Below are positions 17,623 through 27,106 of a stretch of DNA of 58,321 nt, in pieces. The DNA is from Neiella marina (GTDB taxonomy: Bacteria; Pseudomonadota; Gammaproteobacteria; Enterobacterales; Neiellaceae). Each line of letters begins with the position of its first letter. Within the stretch, counting starts at the first letter, position 1. The notes below the pieces were generated by a model, which was given only the letters and a program-made list of their open reading frames with translations, was not told the origin of the DNA and made no database searches. The stretch covers positions 1 to 58,321 of the forward strand of contig NZ_NGNS01000027.1 of the NCBI RefSeq assembly GCF_002165625.1. Direction: 5' to 3'. Made by a program: the position numbers and the translations under genes.

Positions 17623-18690
17623 TCAAGCAACTAAGGTTTTTAACTGGTGAGCTAGTCGAAGTAGCTCGATGCCTTTGATGATATCCCAATTCATTAGTGC
17701 GACTAGGCCATGCATGATGATCAGAATGCGCTGATAAGCCTGAGGTTGAGCTTCAACATCGCGCTGAGCGGCGCCAAAGCCGAGCTTGTCATAGGTCATG
17801 AGCAGCTCAACGGAATACTCCTCGGGAGTCCGCTGTCTTGATTTAGGCTCATAGCCTAATTCCCGAATCACGGCTTCAGCTAGGGTCCAGACGGACCACG
17901 GATTTTGCCCAGTGATGAGCTTGCCATCTTGGCTTACTTGCTCCAAGTAACGGGTTCCTGGCTGAAACTTGGCACCGCGTAATTCGATTTTGTCTTGTAG
18001 TAAAAACGAGAAGATCTGCTGAGCATCGGGAATCAAAAACAGTTCTTCTTCGTTGGTAAATGCACTCACTTTTTTGTTGGCCAGTAACCATTCGCCATTA
18101 TCGAGTTTGACGTTAACCAACGCCGCAGGGCCATGACAAACGGCACTCACCACACGCTCATTCTGGTACATGGTTTTGGCGATGTACTGGATACTGCTGT
18201 TGTCGGGAAAGTCGAACATGGTGCCTTTGCCGCCAACAAAATACACCGCCTCGTAATCAAGGGGTTTCACCTCGGCTAATGGAATCGACTGGGCGACGCG
18301 AGCCAGCACGGCCTTATCGTTAAGAAAAGCGTAGTCAAATGCGCCCATGTCCTCGCCATCAATCACCATCGGTGGCTCGCCACCTTGTGGGCTTGCAATA
18401 TCTACCTCAAAGCCATTGGCGGTGAACACCCAGTAGGCGCGCGCGAGTTCGGTCAGCTCATAGCCAGTGCTTTTACCACTATCACCCATCTGCTCGATGC
18501 TTGTGACCACTGCCAGAATCTTGCCTCGGTACTCGGGTACGTTGTCGCTGAGGTAGCTCAGATCGCTGGCTTGGGTTTGCTTCAGTGATTCGAAGTAAGA
18601 CTTGTCAGGTACCAGCCCTTTCAACCAGGACCAAGCACAGTAGAGTGCGACGACCAACCCGAGTAATGCGATGACAATTTTCTTAATCAT
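17623..18690 (-). CDS. Membrane-anchored DJ-1/PfpI family protein with C-terminal extension
   Basis: 355 residues, ATG with GGAGA upstream. An N-terminal hydrophobic segment (about 5-21) is probably an anchor or uncleaved signal. The middle 40-275 is a type 1 glutamine-amidotransferase-like domain: FVGGKGTMFDF, then AVCHGPAAL with the nucleophilic Cys-His pair of the Hsp31/PfpI group. About 80 further residues follow, including two helical stretches not usual for the family. Relatives are glyoxalases, deglycases or chaperones; the activity here is unproven. Confidence 0.8.
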   Translation of the reverse strand: MIKKIVIALLGLVVALYCAWSWLKGLVPDKSYFESLKQTQASDLSYLSDNVPEYRGKILAVVTSIEQMGDSGKSTGYELTELARAYWVFTANGFEVDIASPQGGEPPMVIDGEDMGAFDYAFLNDKAVLARVAQSIPLAEVKPLDYEAVYFVGGKGTMFDFPDNSSIQYIAKTMYQNERVVSAVCHGPAALVNVKLDNGEWLLANKKVSAFTNEEELFLIPDAQQIFSFLLQDKIELRGAKFQPGTRYLEQVSQDGKLITGQNPWSVWTLAEAVIRELGYEPKSRQRTPEEYSVELLMTYDKLGFGAAQRDVEAQPQAYQRILIIMHGLVALMNWDIIKGIELLRLAHQLKTLVA

Positions 18691-18746
18691 TTGCTGTCTC
18701 CAACCTTTGTATTTGTTGCAGAAAGCATATGAAGCGGCAGGTGAAT

Positions 18747-19955
18747 TCAGAGTGAAATATTGATAGAAAAATAGCTGTTAGAGCGTTGTAGCTGGTGTTG
18801 CCAGCCAAGGGCATCAATGATCCGAGTCACCAAGTACAAGCCTTGTCCGATGCCTTTACTTTGTTGGCTTTTGACTCCCGATTTCATAATGTCATCAGTG
18901 AGTTGCTCGCTGGTGAGATTATGAAACTGTAAATGCTGATCGTGTCCCTTGAGCCACAGTCGTTTGTCGCTGCCATGGGTAATGGCGTTATTAATGAGGT
19001 TCGTCAGTAACAGTTGCAGCAAACTTGGGTTGGCCTCAACTGCAAAGTCATCGGCCATATTGATTTGCAAATCAAATTCCACCCCAGCGGCAATGACACA
19101 ATTCATTGCGGTCTGCTCTACCATTGGCTTCAGTAAACAGCGCTCGCTTGCCAGTGTTTCGCGCCGAGCCAAAGCCAACAACACATCAATGGTGTGTTGC
19201 ATCTCTTGCCCTGCTTGCTTTAACCGAGTGAGATCGTCGGGCTCAAAGCCGCGCTGCTGGGCTAATGCAACTGTATTGTGCAATACCGTGAGTGGCGTGC
19301 GGAGTTCATGGCTGACATCGGTACTGAAGTCTTTTTCCCGTTGCAAAGACTGTTTTAGGTCGCTTAAGGCTTGTGTCACTGTGCGTGACAAGTAGCCCAG
19401 CTCGTATTTGGATTGTGGCAGCGGCTTACCCGCTTTCATGGCGGCAATCATCGCCATCACTGGTTTGACGGTCAGGCCCGCCATTTTATAGGCCAGCAGT
19501 ACGGCAATGATCAGCGTTAGTGCCAAACCCCAAGCAAAGGTTTCGAAGATACCGAGGGTTTTGGTCACGGTTAGCAGTGATGATACTTCGGCCAACAGGT
19601 AGCCGGTGTCGCCGTTGTTTAGGTGCAGCTCTTGGATATGGAAATGCTCTTCGCCGGGAGCGAATATCTCATTGTCATCAATGCCTTGAGATAACGCGCT
19701 AATGACAAATTGGGGTAATTCCGATTGGTTTTGATAGAGCTGAATGAAATCCATTCGAGGGGTGGGCAGCTCGCCGGTTATGGCGTATTGCTGCTCGACA
19801 TGGTTAGCTTCAAACTGCAGCAAACGATAGATAATGTTGTCTTCAACGACAAACGAGGCAACCACAGCTAAACCCAAATAGAGTAAGGTTAAGCCAACGG
19901 CAAAACTGACAAATAGCGCAACGGCCTGATGTTTGATACTACGAATGAGGGTCAT
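18747..19955 (-). CDS. Sensor histidine kinase
   Basis: 402 residues. Two membrane helices (about 10-35 and 138-162) flank a periplasmic sensor of about 100 residues. HAMP-like linker, then the dimerisation domain with the phosphorylated His in DVSHELRTPLT near residue 210. The ATPase domain follows, with N-box NLINNAITHG and G-box KGIGQGLYLV, though the second glycine box is reduced. Its ATG overlaps the stop of the response regulator gene (ATGA), so the two are co-translated. The stimulus is unknown. Confidence 0.92.
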   Translation of the reverse strand: MTLIRSIKHQAVALFVSFAVGLTLLYLGLAVVASFVVEDNIIYRLLQFEANHVEQQYAITGELPTPRMDFIQLYQNQSELPQFVISALSQGIDDNEIFAPGEEHFHIQELHLNNGDTGYLLAEVSSLLTVTKTLGIFETFAWGLALTLIIAVLLAYKMAGLTVKPVMAMIAAMKAGKPLPQSKYELGYLSRTVTQALSDLKQSLQREKDFSTDVSHELRTPLTVLHNTVALAQQRGFEPDDLTRLKQAGQEMQHTIDVLLALARRETLASERCLLKPMVEQTAMNCVIAAGVEFDLQINMADDFAVEANPSLLQLLLTNLINNAITHGSDKRLWLKGHDQHLQFHNLTSEQLTDDIMKSGVKSQQSKGIGQGLYLVTRIIDALGWQHQLQRSNSYFSINISL

Positions 19956-20626
19956 TGTGGCAACTCCAGTCGGTAGCCTAGGTTCATCACGGTTTTTAGC
20001 ATTGGGTAGGCAAATGGTTTGTCGAGCGCTTGCCTGAGCGAATAGATATGTGACTTTAGGGCGTCGCTATCTGGTGGCGAGTCGCCCCATATTTTGTGCA
20101 TGATCAATGAACGTGCGACCGGCTGTGGGTGGCTTTGCGCCAGCAAGGTCAGTAGTTGAAAGCCAACACTGGTGAGGGTGAGTGATTGTCCGTCGCGTCG
20201 TGCGGTTTGGCTGGTGATATCCAACTCCAAAGGGCCAAGCTCAATGACTTGCGATTGATGCAAGGTGTTGCGGCGGGCCAATGCCTGACAACGCAGTACC
20301 AGTTCGCGCAAGTCGACCGGTTTGGTGAGGTAGTCATCGGCGCCCTGATGAAATCCGGCCGACTTATCATCAAAGCTATCGCGTGCGGTTAACATCAAAA
20401 TCGGCGGGTTGACGGAGGCTTGTGATTTGATTGCTTGGCAGACCTGCAAGCCATCGATGTCGGGTAAGTTGAGATCGAGCAGTATCACATCAAAGATCTG
20501 ATTTAACGCCAGCTCGATACCGAGTTTTCCATTGGCCGCGTAATCAACCTGACATTGATGGCTCGATAAGAACTCAATAATTTGGCTGGCAATAGTGGTG
20601 TTATCTTCAATCAGCAGTATCTTCAA
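19952..20626 (-). CDS. OmpR-family response regulator
   Basis: 224 residues if started at the TTG at 20626, which has GAGGG nine bases upstream and gives the normal family opening LKILLIEDN. The ATG-led frame at 20782 would add about 50 unrelated residues across the divergent promoter and is rejected. Receiver domain with phospho-acceptor Asp near 51 (VILLDLNLPD) and the conserved Lys in YLTKPV. Winged-helix DNA-binding domain with ALKSHIYSLRQALD. It should act on DNA once phosphorylated by the adjoining kinase; the divergent DUF748 gene is the obvious candidate target. Confidence 0.92.
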   Translation of the reverse strand: MKILLIEDNTTIASQIIEFLSSHQCQVDYAANGKLGIELALNQIFDVILLDLNLPDIDGLQVCQAIKSQASVNPPILMLTARDSFDDKSAGFHQGADDYLTKPVDLRELVLRCQALARRNTLHQSQVIELGPLELDITSQTARRDGQSLTLTSVGFQLLTLLAQSHPQPVARSLIMHKIWGDSPPDSDALKSHIYSLRQALDKPFAYPMLKTVMNLGYRLELPQ

Positions 20627-20672
20627 TGTAAGGCCCTCATCAACCAAGAGTCGCCACTTTAGTATCAGGCAG

Positions 20673-20689
20673 GTGAAACGGAAGTGAAA
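20673..20689. promoter_or_regulatory. Candidate OmpR-type operator, 11-bp-spaced direct repeat
   Basis: GTGAAA occurs at 20673-20678 and 20684-20689, one helical turn apart, between the divergent response regulator and DUF748 genes. OmpR/PhoB-family regulators bind tandem repeats with this spacing. The assignment rests on spacing and position only. Confidence 0.35.
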
Positions 20690-20781
20690 TTTTTCCGAAG
20701 TTATCGCATCATCGTCATGATTTTTCGGCAACATTAACAGCAACAGCTCAAAGCAATCATTCATCTCAGCAAGGAGTTTCA

Positions 20782-23208
20782 ATGAACCGACTCAAGAAGG
20801 TCGGCCTGATTATCGCAGGCTGCTACCTTGCCATATGGAGTTTAACTTGGTTGGTGTCTCCTGCCGTGACACGTCTGGTGCTGTCTGACTTGTTAAAGCC
20901 GCACAAGATTGAATTGGACAGCAATAGTGAAGTGCGACTTAACCTGCTCAGTTCTTGTGTCACCATTGACGATTTGATTTGGCGTAAAGATCAACAGTTA
21001 GCCTTTGAACTCGATGAATTGGAGGCATGCTACAGCTTACACCGCTTGGTATTTAGCGAAGCACGGGTCAAGCGCTTGACGTTGACCGGCTTAACCACTG
21101 ATGTATTGCTCAAAGACGGTACCTTTTCCATTGCTGGTGTTGAACTAGGCGCTTCAGCTAAGCAGGCTCAAGATAATGAATCGGTGGATAGCCAAACGCC
21201 GCCCACTGCGCCCGAGCCTGGCCCACAAGGGCGCCGCTTTGCGCTGGCGGTGGCCGCTCCTGAAGTGATACTGAATGACATCAAAGTGAACCTGCAGCAT
21301 CGTGATCAAGCCCATGATGTTCATATTGAACAGCTGCAAATAGTCCGCAGTCGCTATGAAGAAGAAGTGCTGCAAAGCGAACTTGATGTACTGCTAACAC
21401 TCAACCAAGCCAAATTTGAGTTTGGCGCAGCGGTGGTTTACGAGCCGTTGCAATCAACAGGTACCTTCACCATTCAGTTAGCTGATTTCGATCCGGCACC
21501 TTATCAGTATTTGTTGCCCGCAAGTGTGGGGCAGTTGTCTGGCCTACTTGATGTTGATTTAAACTTGGATGTCACCCGCAAAGGCGACATTTTTGAGATT
21601 ACCAGCGACAGCAGCGCGTTGGCGCTGCGACAAGCGGGGTACTCGGACAGCAATATCAAGGCTGGATTAGAAGGGTTGCAGTTGCAGCTCAATGACCTGT
21701 CGACCACCTTGTCGATTGATGCCGCAACAGAGCTGCAAGTGGATACCAGCTTCGATCTTAATTTAAGCGGCATTAAAGCCGACTTGCCCGATGGTTCGGG
21801 CGAGCTCCTGGCGCTGAGTGAACTAGAACTGCAGCAAAATAAATTGGCTCTGGTTGGTGAAAAAGTCTTTGTTGAGATACCTGAATTGGCATTAACGAAG
21901 TTTCAAGCGTCGACTCGGCACATTGATCCGCAAAACCAACTTGCCCCTTTGTTGCAGCTCGAATCACTGACCGTATCAGGTACCCAGCTTACCGAATCGG
22001 CAGTAGCTATCCAGCAGGTGTTAGTTGGTGAGATCTTGGTTCAAGCCTCTCGAGATGAGCAAGGCGAGCTGATTTCGTTAGTGCTTCCGCAGCAAGCCGA
22101 AGCGACAACGCCTGACGACGGAGCTCCGCAAAGCGGCTCTGCTGAATCGGAGCCCGTTGTAGCCGAAGTAGGCCAAGCCTTTGCCTTTGAACTGGGCAAG
22201 CTTATGCTGGCGGCTCCGGCGCAGATTCAATTCAACGATGCTAGTGTGAAGCCAGCTTTGGCTAAAACCATCATCATTGAACAATTGGATGTCACTGAGG
22301 TGAATAATGCTCAACCGCAGCAAAAAACTGACGTGCAACTGAAACTCAAGGATGAAGGCTACTTTAACTACCAACTGAGTGCTCAGGTTGCGCCATTTGC
22401 TGACAAACTGGATCTAGTGTTCGACTCCAAAGCGACCGAGTTTCCGTTGTATCAGATCTCGCCATATGTTCGTTCGGCTTTGGGCTTTGATATGTTGGCG
22501 GGGCAATTAGATGTCGCGGCAGCGGGCGCCATTGAACAAAACATGCTCGACACTGAACTGGTCGCGATGTTGCGGGGGGCTCAATTTGATTCAGGCTCAG
22601 GCGATGCCAATCAAGACGAGTCAAGCTCGATTGGATCGGCGGTGTCGTTGGATATGGCGTTGGGGATGCTGCAAGATGACGATGGCAATATTGAGCTGAC
22701 GATTCCGGTGACTGGCGATATCGCCGCTCCCGATTTTGGCATGCAGTATGTGTTTGGCTTGGTGGTACAGCGAGCCATTATGAGTCAGGCCGAGAACTTC
22801 TTACTGTTTGCCTTTGCGCCATACGCCCATGTGATTAAGGTGGGCATGGTCGCAGGCTCAATGGCATTGGAGGTGAGCTTTGAAGACTTACCCTATGCGC
22901 CACAGCAAATTCAGCCCGCCGAGCCGCAAGCCAGCTTTATCGATCAGTTCCATGCGCTAATGACGGAAAAACAGTCGCTACAGGTTAAAATCTGCGGCGT
23001 TGCCGCCGGCAGCGAGCTTGGCCTGACTGACGCTAGCGAACTTTCCGAGGCACAACGCAAACAACTACTAGAGTTAGCCGAACAACGCGCAGCTGCATTT
23101 AAAAAAGTAGTGGTTGAAAAAGGTGTTGAATCGTCGCGCTTGCTACTGTGTGTACCAAGCTATGAGCTCAAGGCCGATGCTAAACCAAGGCTAAAGTTAT
23201 CGGTTTAG
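20782..23208 (+). CDS. DUF748 family AsmA-like envelope protein
   Basis: 808 residues, ATG with AAGGAG upstream. One N-terminal membrane helix (about 7-27) is followed by a long periplasmic region of repeating beta-strand units, as in AsmA/DUF748 proteins. The C-terminal part has the family block MALGMLQDDDGNIELTIPVTGD followed by a conserved helix pair. Related proteins form long grooves thought to move or organise phospholipids between membranes; that role is inferred. The gene is divergent from an OmpR-type regulator, suggesting envelope-stress or ionic control. Confidence 0.8.
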   Translation: MNRLKKVGLIIAGCYLAIWSLTWLVSPAVTRLVLSDLLKPHKIELDSNSEVRLNLLSSCVTIDDLIWRKDQQLAFELDELEACYSLHRLVFSEARVKRLTLTGLTTDVLLKDGTFSIAGVELGASAKQAQDNESVDSQTPPTAPEPGPQGRRFALAVAAPEVILNDIKVNLQHRDQAHDVHIEQLQIVRSRYEEEVLQSELDVLLTLNQAKFEFGAAVVYEPLQSTGTFTIQLADFDPAPYQYLLPASVGQLSGLLDVDLNLDVTRKGDIFEITSDSSALALRQAGYSDSNIKAGLEGLQLQLNDLSTTLSIDAATELQVDTSFDLNLSGIKADLPDGSGELLALSELELQQNKLALVGEKVFVEIPELALTKFQASTRHIDPQNQLAPLLQLESLTVSGTQLTESAVAIQQVLVGEILVQASRDEQGELISLVLPQQAEATTPDDGAPQSGSAESEPVVAEVGQAFAFELGKLMLAAPAQIQFNDASVKPALAKTIIIEQLDVTEVNNAQPQQKTDVQLKLKDEGYFNYQLSAQVAPFADKLDLVFDSKATEFPLYQISPYVRSALGFDMLAGQLDVAAAGAIEQNMLDTELVAMLRGAQFDSGSGDANQDESSSIGSAVSLDMALGMLQDDDGNIELTIPVTGDIAAPDFGMQYVFGLVVQRAIMSQAENFLLFAFAPYAHVIKVGMVAGSMALEVSFEDLPYAPQQIQPAEPQASFIDQFHALMTEKQSLQVKICGVAAGSELGLTDASELSEAQRKQLLELAEQRAAAFKKVVVEKGVESSRLLLCVPSYELKADAKPRLKLSV

Positions 23209-23239
23209 AGTAACAGTGAGATTCAGGGCTACGACTCGT

Positions 23240-23362
23240 TTATCGGTGCTGATCGATCAGAATCGGATTACCATCCGGGTCGTGGATCATAATACTGCCC
23301 GGACCTGAATCTTGGTCGATACCTTTGACCGTTAGGCTGACTGAAAGCGAACCTAACTGCAT
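23240..23362 (-). pseudogene. Remnant of a VOC (glyoxalase-like) gene with internal deletion
   Basis: A 40-codon frame begins MQLGSLSVSLTVKGI, the usual N-terminal strand of a VOC protein. It then jumps directly to SGPGSIMIHDPDGNPILIDQH, the usual C-terminal strand with the DPDGN motif. The roughly 80 residues that normally lie between are missing. The ATG lies one base past the stop of the kinase gene. It looks like an in-frame internal deletion of a once normal gene of about 125 codons. Whether the stump is translated is unknown; it could not form a complete metal site. Confidence 0.7.
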
Positions 23363-23363
23363 G

Positions 23364-25079
23364 TCAAACAAAATCTTTTGCCAGCAGCGCCAAACAAGCC
23401 AACGCCAGAATGCCACTCAAAGACTTCCAGAAAAACACTGGATCACGCTCGATCAGTGGCGCGGCTTCATGGCGGTCAAGCAATTGGGGATTAGGCTTAT
23501 TCAAATCTTCCAAGAACTCAGAAAAAGAGTCGGGGCGGTTGTCGGCTACCGGAGAACAAGCGCGCTCCAGCGCTAGGTCGATCCAGTTGGGTAAATCGGA
23601 GCGCACGGTCCGCATAGGGCGATAGCGCCAAACGCTAATGTCATCAGGGATTTGATAGCGGCTAGCGCCGGTTTTGTAAGGTAATTGGCCCGCCAGCATT
23701 TCATACATAACGACTGCTATGGAAAACAAATCGGCTTTGAAAGTCGCTGTTTGATTAAGCAAATACTCTGGCGCAATGTAATCTGCCGATCCTTGTGGTG
23801 TGGCATTCTTCTCATGGCCAAAGTGTTCTTCTAGGCCGGCAGCTTGCACCGTACCAAAATCGATGAGTTTCACGTGGCCGTGAATGTCGATAATGATGTT
23901 TTCTGGCTTGATGTCACGATGAATCATATCGTTACGCTGCAACGCTCGCAGTGCTTTGACGGTTTCGCGAATGATGTCGCGCACTTGGTTGAGTGATGGT
24001 CGCGGGTTATCGACCATCCATTGTCGTAAGTTTTGCCCCGGTAAATATTCACACAGATGATAGGCAAACTTGCTGCCTTCCGGCCGGGCATGCATCCGCA
24101 TAATGTTTGAATGACTCAGCGATTTGCCGATCCACTCTTCTTTGATAAAACCCTCGAGATAACTTAAATCGTCATCAAAGTGAGCCGATGGTGCTTTCAA
24201 CGCAAACTGTTCACCGGAGCCATCTTCGACCACATACACATGACTTCGGGTGCCGCTAAACAAAACGTGGCGTATGGTCAGGCCATCGATTTTTTGCCCC
24301 GGCTCCATTACTGGCGGAATCGCAAGCTCCATGGCCAGTTTTTTGGCTTCACTTAGGCCTGCTTCGGGTAGGTCATCAACGCGGACTAATAGGGCTGAAA
24401 TATTGTCATCGGAGCCTGACTGTAGCGCATGTTGACACAAGGTTTCGCTCAGTTGCTCCAAATCGCAGTGACGGGCATTGGATAGTTGATCAGAGAGGTA
24501 TTGATTGGAAATGTGATGATATAACCCATCGGTTGCCAGTAGATAGACATCGCCCTCTTGCATCTCAAACTGCTTGGTATCCAACTCCAAGTGGGAATCG
24601 ATACCCAGTGCCCGAGAGAGGGATTCTGAGCCGCCAAAAGGCGCTAGATGATCACGAGTCAGACAACGAATCTTACCCTCTCGTAGTCTCAATAACCGGC
24701 TGTCTCCAACATGGAAAAACCAAGCTTGGCGGCCCTTGCCAACGAATGCGGTAAAGGTGCAAACATATGCCTGAGAGCGCTCGTTGCGTTGGTTATGACT
24801 GAAAAACCAATGATTGAGCGGAGAGATAACAGAGGCAGCTGATTTGGCGACGCTCCATGCTGATTTAGTGGCATAGTAGTCTTGAATAAACTGGGTTACA
24901 GCGGTTTGTGCTGCCACTTGCGATTGCTCACTCACGCTGACGCCATCGGCAATTGCTGCCACCACGCCTTTGCGATTGACTAAGTGCGCAGGTGGGACTT
25001 TGGCGGCGAATGCATCTTGGTTGATGGCTTTGTTCCCCGCGCACGAGTAGCCACCAAGGGTCAGTTTCATTTGTTTCAT
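23364..25079 (-). CDS. Bifunctional PP2C phosphatase / Ser-Thr protein kinase
   Basis: About 571 residues. The N-terminal 1-235 is a PP2C phosphatase: NQDAF, AIADGVSVSE, GDSRLLRL, LLATDGLY and the later GSDDNISAL, the metal-binding aspartates. Residues about 270-530 are a eukaryotic-type kinase: HRDIKPENI catalytic loop near 385, DFGTV in place of DFG-x-A, and APEYLL. A last membrane helix anchors it, so both domains face the cytosol. It follows the NarK gene in the nitrite operon; P. aeruginosa has a like gene (PA1782) beside nasA and nirBD. It may tune transport or nitrite reduction; targets are unknown. Start ATG 25079 has no strong binding site; a TTG at 25094 is possible. Confidence 0.9.
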   Translation of the reverse strand: MKQMKLTLGGYSCAGNKAINQDAFAAKVPPAHLVNRKGVVAAIADGVSVSEQSQVAAQTAVTQFIQDYYATKSAWSVAKSAASVISPLNHWFFSHNQRNERSQAYVCTFTAFVGKGRQAWFFHVGDSRLLRLREGKIRCLTRDHLAPFGGSESLSRALGIDSHLELDTKQFEMQEGDVYLLATDGLYHHISNQYLSDQLSNARHCDLEQLSETLCQHALQSGSDDNISALLVRVDDLPEAGLSEAKKLAMELAIPPVMEPGQKIDGLTIRHVLFSGTRSHVYVVEDGSGEQFALKAPSAHFDDDLSYLEGFIKEEWIGKSLSHSNIMRMHARPEGSKFAYHLCEYLPGQNLRQWMVDNPRPSLNQVRDIIRETVKALRALQRNDMIHRDIKPENIIIDIHGHVKLIDFGTVQAAGLEEHFGHEKNATPQGSADYIAPEYLLNQTATFKADLFSIAVVMYEMLAGQLPYKTGASRYQIPDDISVWRYRPMRTVRSDLPNWIDLALERACSPVADNRPDSFSEFLEDLNKPNPQLLDRHEAAPLIERDPVFFWKSLSGILALACLALLAKDFV

Positions 25080-25177
25080 CAGCGTATCGAACAAAAGCGG
25101 GCCGCAGCCCGCAAATTTTAAAGTTATTATTAATGTAGGGTATTCAAGATATTAAGTGCTCTCCAGCACTTTTTGTT

Positions 25178-26647
25178 TTAGTTCACTTGAATTAGTTCGA
25201 CAGTGCCGTCTTCGCGCACTTCTGCCATGTGGCCTTCAGGCTCTTCCATCAACAGCAAGCAGATGAAACCAAGTACTGCGGTCGCAGCAATCACCAAGAA
25301 GAAGGTGGATGCGTCAACCATGCTGAAAATAGTCAGGTAAGTTACGGCACCAACGTTACCGTAAGCACCTGTCATACCGGCAATTTGGCCTGTGAGGCGA
25401 CGTTTAATCAACGGCACTACCGCAAACACTGCGCCTTCACCGGCTTGTACGAAGAAAGAACAAGCCATGGCACACGCTACAGCAACCCAGATTGGCCACG
25501 TGGCGTCAATTAAGCTCATGGCAAAGTAACCCACTGCCAAACCAGCGGTTAGAATCAACAAGGTTTTCTTACGTCCGAACTTATCGGAAATCAGGCCGCC
25601 ACCAGGGCGAGACATCAGGTTCATGAAGGCATACGCCGATGCAACTAAACCTGCGATTACTGGATCCAAGCCAAAGGTGTCAGCAAAGAACAGTGGCAAC
25701 ATTGAAACCACTGCTAGTTCTGAGCCGAAGGTTGCAAAGTACAGTACATTCAATACTGCGACTTGCTTGAACTTGTATTGGTGCATTGGCTCCACAGGCT
25801 TAACAAAGATTTCTCTATTAACGCTGTAGGCTTTGTATGAGTCGTAGAAGAATAGCGCCGTGAGGGCAATGTAGATCGCGTAGGCGGCTTCCATACTCAC
25901 CAGTGATACGCCGTTCGGAGACAGCTTCCACGTCAATAAGGCAAGAGCAAAATACATCGGCAGCTTCATCACAATCATGAACCAGAAGTCGCCTTTGCTG
26001 GTTACTTCCATGCCACCAATTTTCTTCGGGCGGAAGTAGGTTGAGCCTTTGGGCGTATCTGACACAGTGTTGTAGTAGACGAAGCCCCAGATGATGCTCA
26101 ACACACCTGTAGTGGCAACCGCATAGCGCCAGCCCTCATCACCGCCATACCAAAGGGCGATAAGTGGCAACAACATTGAACCCGCAGCAGAGCCGAAGTT
26201 ACCCCAACCACCGTAAACACCTTCTGCTGTGCCTAGTTCGTTGTGAGGAAACCACTCAGAGACCATACGAATACCAATCACGAAGCCTGCACCGATGAAG
26301 CCGAGCAGCAAGCGCGATAGCGCCGCCATCTCAAAGCTTTCGGCGAAAGCAAACATGAAACAAGGTATTGAGCAGAGCACTAGTAGCGCTGAGTAGGTTT
26401 TGCGAGGGCCGAAGGCATCGGTCAACATGCCAATGATGATCCGAGCCGGAATCGTCAGGGCAACGTTGAGGATCAACAGGGTTTTCACCTGAGCGCCAGT
26501 CAAACCAAGGCTGTCACCAATGGCTTTGAGTAGTGGCGCATGGTTAAACCAGACGAAAAAGGTGATAAAAAAGGCGATCCAACTCATGTGAAGGATCTTC
26601 ATCTTTCCTGTCAATGAAAACAGGTTGAATTTAGTTGTATTGTCCAT
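25178..26647 (-). CDS. NarK/NasA-type nitrate/nitrite transporter
   Basis: 489 residues, a 12-helix major facilitator. The two nitrate signature segments are present: [14 protein letters not shown] in helix 5 and [12 protein letters not shown] in helix 11. The substrate-binding arginine of helix 2 appears in [10 protein letters not shown] and that of helix 8 is probably SRPGGG-linked. It should carry nitrate in, or exchange nitrate and nitrite, across the inner membrane. It lies 102 bases downstream of nirD and 98 bases upstream of the kinase gene, in one leftward operon. No nitrate reductase gene is in the window, so the reductase must be elsewhere, or nitrite is the real substrate. Confidence 0.92.
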   Translation of the reverse strand: MDNTTKFNLFSLTGKMKILHMSWIAFFITFFVWFNHAPLLKAIGDSLGLTGAQVKTLLILNVALTIPARIIIGMLTDAFGPRKTYSALLVLCSIPCFMFAFAESFEMAALSRLLLGFIGAGFVIGIRMVSEWFPHNELGTAEGVYGGWGNFGSAAGSMLLPLIALWYGGDEGWRYAVATTGVLSIIWGFVYYNTVSDTPKGSTYFRPKKIGGMEVTSKGDFWFMIVMKLPMYFALALLTWKLSPNGVSLVSMEAAYAIYIALTALFFYDSYKAYSVNREIFVKPVEPMHQYKFKQVAVLNVLYFATFGSELAVVSMLPLFFADTFGLDPVIAGLVASAYAFMNLMSRPGGGLISDKFGRKKTLLILTAGLAVGYFAMSLIDATWPIWVAVACAMACSFFVQAGEGAVFAVVPLIKRRLTGQIAGMTGAYGNVGAVTYLTIFSMVDASTFFLVIAATAVLGFICLLLMEEPEGHMAEVREDGTVELIQVN

Positions 26648-26749
26648 AGCAGGGCCCTGTAACTAATTGTCTTCCATTCGTTTTAATTAAAGTGTTGAGG
26701 TGCGCCTTAGTGTTTTTTTATGCCGCGCACCTTGTGATTTGGCAATAAC

Positions 26750-27079
26750 TTATGCCGCGATCTCGACCTGACCATCACTGACCCGAACCGGGTAAGTGGC
26801 GATGGTGATTGAATCATCATCGAGGCAGACGCCGTTATCGAGGCGGAACCGTTGCTTCAGTAGTGGTGAAGCAACATAAAGTGCGCCATCCACTTCACCA
26901 ATAAGCCCGCGTGATAACACACTGGCTTTGCCGAATGGGCAAATGTTGGAGATGGCAAATAAGTCGCCGCTGCCAGCGACTTTGAAAATAGCGACGTGGT
27001 CGTCGCCAACCTTGGCGCAGATGCCGGTGTCAGGAACCAGCACTGATTCGTCGCAAACTGAAATCCAAGAATCACTCAT
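26750..27079 (-). CDS. nirD: Nitrite reductase (NADH) small subunit
   Basis: 109 residues, the normal length. It has the Rieske-like beta fold of NirD without the iron-sulfur cysteine/histidine ligands (ICPFGKASVLSRGLIGE where true Rieske proteins have C-x-H). It partners with NirB in cytosolic reduction of nitrite to ammonium. It starts 28 bases after the nirB stop, with AGGAG upstream, so the two are translated from one message. Confidence 0.95.
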   Translation of the reverse strand: MSDSWISVCDESVLVPDTGICAKVGDDHVAIFKVAGSGDLFAISNICPFGKASVLSRGLIGEVDGALYVASPLLKQRFRLDNGVCLDDDSITIATYPVRVSDGQVEIAA

Positions 27080-27106
27080 TGTTAATACTCCTAATTTGCG
27101 CTGCTG

